A stretch of DNA of 6,122 bases from Nitrospirota bacterium (lineage in GTDB: Bacteria > Nitrospirota > Thermodesulfovibrionia > Thermodesulfovibrionales > UBA6898). Under the pieces are notes generated by a model, which saw only the letters and a list, made by a program, of their open reading frames with translations, made no database searches and was not told the origin of the DNA. The DNA lies in NCBI GenBank assembly GCA_021787505.1, contig JAJYLU010000123.1, forward strand, positions 1 to 6,122, in the 5' to 3' direction. Numbering within the stretch: position 1 is the stretch's first letter; every line of letters begins with the position of its first letter. Position numbers and translations under genes: made by a program. Of this stretch, positions 1 to 4,715 are shown piece after piece.

Positions 1-73
1 GTTATGTCTGCGTTTACGTGAATCAGGATAATAATCTGCCGATTCTATGGCGTTTTTCAGCATGTCGGACTCT
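1..73. repeat. MITE-like element, copy 3 (right half, cut by window edge)
   Basis: From 6 to 73 this matches the right half of copy 2 (4625-4693) at roughly 80% identity with one gap: GTCTGCGTTTACGTGAATCA, then AATCTGCCGATTCTATGGC (19 bases shared exactly), then TTTTTCAG. Similarity continues weakly to GCAAAAT at 82-88. The left arm and centre would lie before the window. It begins 56 nt beyond the stop of the last gene of the operon. The rest of 74-129 holds nothing recognisable apart from an AGGAGG-like string near 101-106 on the minus strand. Confidence 0.75.
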
Positions 74-129
74 ATCCTTCTGCAAAATGATGTTTTCTCC
101 TCCTACGCATTGGCCATCGCCCGAATCCT

Positions 130-687
130 TCATTCCGCGTCCCTCTGAATCGTCACCGGAGGAGGTATCCCCGCCTCCAGGATTTTCAGTGCCTTCTCCC
201 TCAACCCTTCTTTCCCGAGGTCTTGCTTGCCGGTCATCTCATCGATGTCTATCCTCACCACGCCGGTGATCCTGAGCTTTTCTTCCCGGAAGTCGCCGTA
301 TCCGCCTTCGGGCTGATACTTCCGCATGAGAAGCCGCAGGGCCATGGTCTTCTCTTTTTCATCCTCGACTATCCGGGCCTTTCCCCTGATGATAACGCTC
401 CGGTAGAGATATTCGGCCCTGCAGGGGTCGGCCTCATCCCCCTTCACAAAAGCTAACGGGAGGTCAACCTCGAAGCAGACCCTGCAGTCCCTCCTGATGT
501 CGTCGATTTTTTCGCCTTCCTTTGCAGTATGGAAGTAGATCTTTCTCTCATTAAAGACGAAGTTGAGCGGCTTTATCATGGGATAGCCGTCCCTGCCGGT
601 CGTGCCGAGCCTGCCGACATGGCAGCGCGCAAGCAGGTCGATGACCGATGCTTCATCCCGCATCTCCTTTTTAGCCCTGCGCATCAT
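130..687 (-). CDS. Pyridoxamine 5'-phosphate oxidase-related FMN-binding protein
   Basis: 185 residues, a flavin-nucleotide-binding split-barrel protein of the pyridoxamine 5'-phosphate oxidase-related group (the NimA-like family often annotated as 5-nitroimidazole antibiotic resistance). Seen: CHVGRLGTTGRDGYPMIKPLNFVFNERKIYFHTAKEGEKIDDIRRDCRVCFEVD across about 22-74, the strand pattern and GYP segment typical of the FMN-binding barrel, then SVIIRGKARIV (97-107). Family members use FMN or F420 to reduce or oxidise small molecules; the substrate is unknown and no antibiotic role should be assumed. Two adjacent ATG codons (687 and 684) could serve as start; a weak GGGGAA lies just upstream and the HD gene stop is 2 nt away. 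Last recognisable gene of the run; 56 nt past its stop is a third copy of the repeat element. Confidence 0.88.
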   Translation of the reverse strand: MMRRAKKEMRDEASVIDLLARCHVGRLGTTGRDGYPMIKPLNFVFNERKIYFHTAKEGEKIDDIRRDCRVCFEVDLPLAFVKGDEADPCRAEYLYRSVIIRGKARIVEDEKEKTMALRLLMRKYQPEGGYGDFREEKLRITGVVRIDIDEMTGKQDLGKEGLREKALKILEAGIPPPVTIQRDAE

Positions 688-689
688 TG

Positions 690-1250
690 TTATTCCCCGA
701 ACTCCCTGAGCATCTCTTCGAACCTTTCCATTTTTTCGGGGCCGTATTTTTCGATGCCCCTTCGCACTTCGTCAAGCGGCTTTTCCTGCCCGAGTGCATC
801 TCCTTTTTTCGAAAAGAACTTGTCGGCGAAGCAGATTATTCTCTCTTCGAGGGTGACGGGCAGCATGTCACGTCTCGGTATCGGCAAGCTGTTCTTGTCT
901 ATGTCGGCGATGCTGATCCCGACTCCAACGTGCCGTTCGCAGACGAGCGCATGGATGGGAAGGCCCTCTCTTTCGAGGACCGCTCTTCCGAGATATCCGT
1001 GACAAACGTACGGCTTGTCGCCGTAGCAGCCGATAGAGGCTACGTTCGTCCCAAAGATGCCGATATCGTGGAGCATCGCCGCCTCTTCGATAAAGATCAT
1101 ATCCGGCTTCATGTGCATAAGTCGCCCTGCGATAACACGGGCCTTTTGCGCAACCGCCGTGCTGTGGCCGATCAATAAATTGTAAGCGAGGGAACCCGGC
1201 TCATAGTATTTCCTGATAATCCCGATTGCGTCAATACCGCCTCTCTTCAT
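690..1250 (-). CDS. HD-domain (HDIG-type) predicted metal-dependent phosphohydrolase
   Basis: 186 residues, a stand-alone HD-superfamily protein. Expected metal ligands are visible: His29 in GHSTAVA, His61-Asp62 in MLHDIGIF, His84 in CHGYLGRA, His107 in CERHVGVG, and Asp143 in CFADKFFSK. Proteins of this type hydrolyse phosphoesters of nucleotides or related substrates; the substrate here is unknown. The conserved Cys-containing segments (YVCHGYLG, HALVCERH) resemble a subgroup of uncharacterised HD proteins common in anaerobes (from memory). The C-terminus (150-186) is charged and probably helical. The start at 1250 overlaps the DUF1499 stop by ATGA and has only a weak ribosome site, so expression probably depends on translational coupling. 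The stop is separated by 2 nt from the next ATG. Confidence 0.88.
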   Translation of the reverse strand: MKRGGIDAIGIIRKYYEPGSLAYNLLIGHSTAVAQKARVIAGRLMHMKPDMIFIEEAAMLHDIGIFGTNVASIGCYGDKPYVCHGYLGRAVLEREGLPIHALVCERHVGVGISIADIDKNSLPIPRRDMLPVTLEERIICFADKFFSKKGDALGQEKPLDEVRRGIEKYGPEKMERFEEMLREFGE

Positions 1251-1987
1251 GTCTTTCGCATCTCGGCGAGGAACTTTCTTATCCTTTCAGCGTTCGTCCC
1301 GATGTCGCTTACGCCGACACGGGAAACCGAACGGATGTCGACACGGCTACCCTCCCCATTCTTTTCGACCCGGATGACGATGTCGTCCTTGAAGCCGAAC
1401 CAGAATGTGGTGGCAACCGCCTCGATCCGGCCGGCGGCCTTGTTCGCGTCGACAACGTTCCAGCTCATCTTTCGGGCCACGGCGATCGCCTTATCGAAAG
1501 CCTCTCCCGGAGGGATGCCCAGGATAAGAGGTTTGATGTCCGCATAGGCCTTGTGCTGCTGCGCTGCGATTGCCGGTCCGCCATAGTCAGGCGGGTTCGA
1601 TGCGTTTTTCCTTAGGGGCAGAATCGCGACGAATTTCGGGGGGTTCTCGGTGTCTGTGGTAATGTCGTGAATAGGCGGCAGACTCTTTGCCAGTTGCATC
1701 CAGTGCCAGGCGACAAACACAAGCGCGCCTGCAATCGCCAGCCCGAAGAGGGCAAGGAGAAAGCCGCGTTTGAAGACCAGACGGACCGTGGCAAGCAACC
1801 CCATGAGAGACAGAACCGTCGCAGCCATGCCGCCGTATGCGGACCACTTGAAAATATCGATGCCGATCCTGAAATTCCATACCTCGTAGCGCGTGCCGAG
1901 CCCTGCAGCTGCCGCGGCGAGACCGCAGAGCGCGGCGACAAAGAAAGCCATTTTAGCCATGCGGGAAGTTTTGCCATTCTTTTTCAT
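1247..1987 (-). CDS. DUF1499 membrane protein
   Basis: 246 residues. Three hydrophobic segments at about 11-31, 48-70 and 75-97 are predicted to span the membrane, followed by a soluble domain of about 145 residues. That domain has the hallmarks of DUF1499: ITTDTENPPKF (109-119), GRIEAVATTFWFGFKDDIVIRV (186-207) and RVDIRSVSRVGVSDIGTNAERIRKF (215-239). The function of DUF1499 is not established. Lys/Arg residues flank the first helix; the side of the membrane on which the soluble domain lies is uncertain. The ATG at 1987 follows the mocA TAG with no gap, and its GGAGGA ribosome site is formed by the last Gly codons of mocA. The stop overlaps the next start by 4 nt (ATGA). It is therefore co-expressed with the Mo-cofactor genes, though no biochemical link is known. 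Confidence 0.85.
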   Translation of the reverse strand: MKKNGKTSRMAKMAFFVAALCGLAAAAAGLGTRYEVWNFRIGIDIFKWSAYGGMAATVLSLMGLLATVRLVFKRGFLLALFGLAIAGALVFVAWHWMQLAKSLPPIHDITTDTENPPKFVAILPLRKNASNPPDYGGPAIAAQQHKAYADIKPLILGIPPGEAFDKAIAVARKMSWNVVDANKAAGRIEAVATTFWFGFKDDIVIRVEKNGEGSRVDIRSVSRVGVSDIGTNAERIRKFLAEMRKT

Positions 1988-2572
1988 CTATCCTCCGAAT
2001 TTCTTCAGCATCACCCTGTAGTCCTCCTCTGTGTCCATGTCCAGGACGACCCCTTCATCATCGACTTCGACATATTCGACCCGTGAGGGATCGGCAGCAA
2101 TGATCTGCCTGAGATTCATTCCCGAAAAAACCCTTCTTGCCGCATCAGCGGGAAAGAGACACGGGTGGCCCCTCCTGCCGTGATAAGAAGGAATGACGAT
2201 CCTGTCGGGTCTGCGGATATGAGTCTCAACGATAGTCCCCAGCGTATCGCCGGAAACCAGCGGATGGTCGGCGAGACAGACCAGAACCCCGGCAACAGAC
2301 GGCAATGACGCTAGCCCGGCCCTGACCGATTCCGCCATCTCGCTGCCCTCCTTCTCATTTACCGCTATCCGTACCGGATAACCGCTAATCTCTTTTCTTA
2401 CTATTTCATGTCCCGGCCCGAGAACAACTGTAACGCTCCCGATGCCGGCCCACCTAATGGCATCAAGACAATGACGGATCGCGCTTTTGTCAGCAAGAGG
2501 GAGGAGCTGTTTTAACTTCCCCATCCTCCTCGCCGATCCTGCCGCAAGAAGCACTGCCGATACCAGGGGCAA
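1988..2572 (-). CDS. mocA: MocA-like molybdenum cofactor cytidylyltransferase (MobA-like NTP transferase)
   Basis: A nucleotidyltransferase of the MobA-like NTP_transf_3 family. Next to xdhC it most likely joins CMP to molybdopterin to make the dinucleotide cofactor of xanthine-dehydrogenase-type enzymes; a MobA (GMP) or other nucleotidyl transfer role cannot be excluded. The start is taken as TTG at 2572 because AGGAGG lies 7 nt upstream and the protein then begins LPLVSAVLLAAG as in the family; the longer frame to 2626 adds 18 Arg/Ser-rich residues and is unlikely. 194 residues. Seen: nucleotide loop LAAGSARRMGKLKQLLP (9-25), SEMAESVRAGLA, CLADHPLV with the metal-binding Asp, RRGHPCLF, and the C-terminal VVLDMDTEEDY. 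It overlaps xdhC by 83 nt and ends directly against the ATG of the next gene, so coupled translation on both sides is likely. Confidence 0.85.
   Translation of the reverse strand: MPLVSAVLLAAGSARRMGKLKQLLPLADKSAIRHCLDAIRWAGIGSVTVVLGPGHEIVRKEISGYPVRIAVNEKEGSEMAESVRAGLASLPSVAGVLVCLADHPLVSGDTLGTIVETHIRRPDRIVIPSYHGRRGHPCLFPADAARRVFSGMNLRQIIAADPSRVEYVEVDDEGVVLDMDTEEDYRVMLKKFGG
1991..1996 (-). promoter_or_regulatory. Ribosome binding site of the DUF1499 gene inside mocA end
   Basis: GGAGGA on the minus strand encodes the last two Gly residues of MocA and is followed by TAG and directly by ATG. Spacing is 4 nt from GGAGG to ATG. Such an arrangement favours reinitiation by ribosomes finishing mocA. 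Confidence 0.7.
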
Positions 2573-3332
2573 TGGATTCCCTCCTCTTCTGGATGATCTG
2601 GGCCATAATGCTGATCGCGATCTCACCGGGTGTGACCGAGCCTATCGGGAGGCCGACAGGGGTAACGACCCTTCCGATATCCTCTTTTGAAAAGCCGGCC
2701 TCCCCGAGCGTCTTAAAAAGGAGCGCACGCTTGCGCCTGCTGCCGAGGAGACCGATATACTTCGCCTTTGTTCCGAGTGCCGCTTTAAGTGCATCGAGGT
2801 CATGGTTATGTCCCCTCGTCGCGATGACGATGTAAGCGCTCTCATCGACGAAGATGCGCGCAAACATATCCCCGAAACCGTGGACCACGATCTCGTCGGC
2901 ATCCGGGATATTCTCCCTGTTCGCATATTCTCCACGGTCGTCGGCAACGGTCGTCCTGAACCCGGCAAACTTAGCCGCTCCGGCGAGCGCCCTGCCGACA
3001 TGACCGGCCCCCAGAATAATCAGCCTCGGCTCCGGGATGACCGGCTCGATATACACCAGCACCTTTCCGCCGCAGACAAGGCCGCCGTGCCGCTCGGTCA
3101 GCTCAAAGGGGATCGTACGCGGAGAACCGTCCTTGATCGTCATCACCGACGCCTGGATCACCTCGGCCTCGAGGCATCCTCCTCCCATCGTGCCGACGAT
3201 CGATCCGTCGTCCCTCACCAGCATCTTCGCACCTTCCTTCTGGGGCGATGAACCGATGCACTGCACGATCGTGGCAAGGGCCGACGCCCTGCCCTCTTTT
3301 TTGAGTCTCACTACCTCTTCATAGATTTCCAT
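2490..3332 (-). CDS. xdhC: XdhC/CoxI family molybdenum hydroxylase maturation factor
   Basis: XdhC-type proteins bind molybdenum cofactor, promote its sulfuration and deliver it to xanthine-dehydrogenase-type enzymes in the cytoplasm. The ATG at 3332 gives 280 residues beginning MEIYEEVVRLKKEG, the usual family start; an in-frame TTG at 3368 would add 12 residues without family resemblance. The N-terminal XdhC_CoxI domain spans about 1-80, with AKMLVRDDGSIVGTMGGGCLE, and LVCGG follows at 85-89. The C-terminal Rossmann domain begins near 103 with LGAGHVGRAL (107-116), then RGHNHD (173-178), YIGLLGSRRK (192-201) and PVGLPIGSVTPGEIA. The last 27 residues (254-280) overlap the start of the next gene in another frame and are not conserved-looking. 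The ribosome site is weak (GAAAGAAG). First gene of a five-gene run. Its likely client is the molybdenum hydroxylase about 1.4 kb upstream. Confidence 0.92.
   Translation of the reverse strand: MEIYEEVVRLKKEGRASALATIVQCIGSSPQKEGAKMLVRDDGSIVGTMGGGCLEAEVIQASVMTIKDGSPRTIPFELTERHGGLVCGGKVLVYIEPVIPEPRLIILGAGHVGRALAGAAKFAGFRTTVADDRGEYANRENIPDADEIVVHGFGDMFARIFVDESAYIVIATRGHNHDLDALKAALGTKAKYIGLLGSRRKRALLFKTLGEAGFSKEDIGRVVTPVGLPIGSVTPGEIAISIMAQIIQKRRESIAPGIGSASCGRIGEEDGEVKTAPPSC
2580..2585 (-). promoter_or_regulatory. Ribosome binding site deciding the mocA TTG start
   Basis: AGGAGG on the minus strand, 7 nt before TTG at 2572, inside the xdhC coding region. No competing ATG or GTG gives a family-like N-terminus, so this site fixes the rare TTG start and implies that mocA is translated from within xdhC. 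Confidence 0.75.
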
Positions 3333-3430
3333 GCTCGCATCTTCTTTCCATTTTCGCAATAATCGCAAGAAAGATTCCGTACAAGCCGGAACGACAAAAT
3401 CGATCCACGATCACCCTAGCATATCAAATA

Positions 3431-3592
3431 GAAGGCGGATGTGGGGAAAAAAGTCCATAATCAGCGGCTCCATATAATTCCCTTGGTGGGGCCAACCAAC
3501 AAGAGTCCCGCCTGAAAAGCGTCAGTCTGCGTTTACGTGACTCATCATAAAATCACGCCGCTTTTATGGCTTTTTTTATCACATCTGCCTTC
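3431..3592. repeat. 162-bp MITE-like element, copy 1 (complete)
   Basis: Fills half of the 327-bp gap between the hydrolase and xdhC. The ends are inverted repeats: GAAGGCGGATGTG at 3431-3443 against CACATCTGCCTTC at 3580-3592, which pair with one mismatch; similarity continues inward (left AAAAAAGTCCATAATCAGCGG, right CCGCTTTTATGGCTTTTTTT) to about 38 bp per arm. Conserved internal block GTCTGCGTTTACGTGA begins at 3525; a 53-bp centre (3472-3524) is unlike copy 2. Same orientation as the other copies. No coding region recognised, and no clear target-site duplication: the flanks (ATCAAATA left, ATCAATAA right) are only loosely alike. The remaining 3333-3430 is the xdhC leader with no convincing promoter; 3593-3659 is the hydrolase 3' end and includes the short palindrome AGCCGCGGCT at 3640-3649. 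Confidence 0.8.
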
Positions 3593-3659
3593 GTGATCAA
3601 TAAACACTATATTGTTGTGTAAGAGGTTCCCATTTGGCCAGCCGCGGCTTCCAGCCTCC

Positions 3660-4439
3660 CTACTTGAATATCTCTCCGAAGAACATCTTCATCGCGCTCC
3701 ATGCCCGGCGTGCGGCCTTCTCGTTATACGCGATGCCCTTCGAGGGATCGTTACCTGAAGCAGGGTTCGTGAAACTATGCACCGCCCCGCTGTAAATATT
3801 GACCTGCCAGTCGGCGGACGTCTTCTTCATCTCGTCCCAGAAGGCATCGACCTGTTCCCGTTTCACGAACGGATCATCAGCGCCATGTAAGACAAGAACG
3901 CTCGCCCTGATGTTCTTCGCGTCAGCCGGGTTGGGGTTGCTAAGGTCGCCGTGGAAACTCACCACCCCGGCGATATCATTTCCCGCACGTGCCATTTCGA
4001 GTACGACCCCGCCCCCGAAGCAGTAGCCTATCGCCGCGATCCTCTTCGTATCGGTAAGCGGATATTTCCTGAGCACTTCAAGCCCGGCATCGGCCCGCCT
4101 CCTCATCAGTGTCCTGTCCGCCCTATATATTCCGGCCAACTTGCCTGCCTCTTCAGCGGTCTTCGCCCTCACTCCCTTTCCGTACATATCGATCGCAAAG
4201 GCCACATACCCGAGGTTCGCCAGTTCCTCCGCCCTGCCCTTTGCGTAGTCGTTGAGCCCCCACCATTCATGCACGACGACCACGCCGGGCCGCTTCCCCT
4301 TCATCGCGTCGTCATACGCAAGATACCCTTCGAGGACGGTGTCGCCGTCCCTGTATTCAACCGTCTCCGTACGGACCTTCGCTTCAGCGGCAAATGCAAA
4401 GGCAAACGCAAATAATGTCATAAACAATAGTATCTTCAT
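3660..4439 (-). CDS. Dienelactone hydrolase family protein with signal peptide
   Basis: An alpha/beta hydrolase of the dienelactone hydrolase family, 259 residues. The ATG at 4439 is chosen because a strong AAGGAGGAG lies 5 nt upstream; an in-frame TTG at 4454 would place that ribosome site inside the coding region. Residues 1-20 are a charged start, a hydrophobic Phe/Ala-rich core and an AEA cleavage box, so the protein is probably exported. The mature part has HEWWGL at 57-62 (matching the conserved HE of the family), the nucleophile elbow GYCFGGG with Cys140, Asp189 in GADDPF, and His221 in GAVHSFTNP, a complete Cys-Asp-His triad. Family members hydrolyse dienelactones or other small esters and lactones; this substrate is unknown. 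It lies between the molybdenum enzyme and the xdhC operon and is bracketed by two direct copies of a 162-bp repeat, so it is probably its own transcription unit. Confidence 0.9.
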   Translation of the reverse strand: MKILLFMTLFAFAFAFAAEAKVRTETVEYRDGDTVLEGYLAYDDAMKGKRPGVVVVHEWWGLNDYAKGRAEELANLGYVAFAIDMYGKGVRAKTAEEAGKLAGIYRADRTLMRRRADAGLEVLRKYPLTDTKRIAAIGYCFGGGVVLEMARAGNDIAGVVSFHGDLSNPNPADAKNIRASVLVLHGADDPFVKREQVDAFWDEMKKTSADWQVNIYSGAVHSFTNPASGNDPSKGIAYNEKAARRAWSAMKMFFGEIFK

Positions 4440-4442
4440 TTT

Positions 4443-4451
4443 CTCCTCCTT
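4443..4451 (-). promoter_or_regulatory. Ribosome binding site of the hydrolase gene
   Basis: AAGGAGGAG on the minus strand, with GGAGG 5 nt before ATG at 4439. Its strength and position rule against the in-frame TTG at 4454, which would put the site within the coding sequence. Confidence 0.8.
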
Positions 4452-4491
4452 CAATCTATCACCATATCTGCTTTACAGTTTCATACTCAGT

Positions 4492-4503
4492 CAGACAGGT
4501 CTG
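4492..4503. promoter_or_regulatory. Short palindrome upstream of hydrolase, possible operator
   Basis: CAGAC-AG-GTCTG is a perfect 5-bp inverted repeat with a 2-bp spacer, 53 nt before the hydrolase ATG. It could be a regulator site, but short palindromes occur by chance, and the GTCTG/CAGAC word also appears in the neighbouring repeat element. No clear -10/-35 pair was found to place it relative to a promoter. Confidence 0.2.
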
Positions 4504-4531
4504 CAGATGCATCAAATATACACAAAAAAGA

Positions 4532-4693
4532 GAAGGCAGACGCGCTGAAAAACAGCCATAGTCGAGGCTCCGCTGAAAACTCTTACCTCCCATTTCCGCA
4601 TCTCCAAAATGCACTGACGGTGAAGTCTGCGCTTGCGTGAATCATATGAATGAATCTGCCGATTCTATGGCTTTTTTCAGAATGTCTGCCTCC
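4532..4693. repeat. 162-bp MITE-like element, copy 2 (complete)
   Basis: Lies between the molybdenum enzyme stop (22 nt away) and the hydrolase start. Left arm 4532-4561 (GAAGGCAGAC, CTGAAAAA, AGCCATAG) is the inverted repeat of right arm 4665-4693 (CTATGGCT, TTTTTCAG, GTCTGCCTCC), with a 3-nt mismatched patch and one extra base. Conserved internal block GTCTGCGCTTGCGTGAATC begins at 4625; the centre 4572-4624 is again exactly 53 bp but diverged from copy 1. Beyond the right arm, similarity to copy 3 continues to about 4709 (GCAAAAT). On the minus strand the element is followed by a T-rich stretch (TCTTTTTT, near 4524-4531), so it could end transcription of the upstream gene; that is inference. 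Total length equals copy 1. Confidence 0.8.
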
Positions 4694-4715
4694 ATCTCTT
4701 ATGCAAAATCAGGGG

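Noticed and set aside
1..63. Minus-strand reading MLKNAIESADYYPDSRKRR, open to the left edge, as the start of another gene; similar peptides can be read in the other two repeat copies
   Set aside because: The similarity is explained by the repeat element. In copy 2 a 1-nt difference shifts the frame and in copy 1 a stop interrupts it, and no well-placed ribosome site precedes the ATG at 63.
1587..1977. Additional minus-strand frames within the DUF1499 gene
   Set aside because: They are out-of-frame shadows of a gene with clear family motifs and show no family resemblance of their own.
3333..3430. Sigma-70 promoter for xdhC, e.g. TGATATGCT just outside the element or TTGTAC with TATTGC
   Set aside because: Each candidate matches the consensus poorly or lacks a partner hexamer at the right distance, so no promoter is called.
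3480..3500. TTGGTGGGGCCAA as a regulatory hairpin
   Set aside because: Only a 4-bp stem, located in the variable centre of the repeat element and absent from copy 2.
4252..4548. Plus-strand open frame over the hydrolase N-terminal region, and other plus-strand frames throughout
   Set aside because: They lie antisense to strongly conserved genes, have low-complexity Ser/Pro/Arg-rich translations and no ribosome sites.
3431..4693. CRISPR array or tandem repeat
   Set aside because: The copies are 1.1 kb or more apart, contain inverted arms and have genes between them, not short regular spacers.
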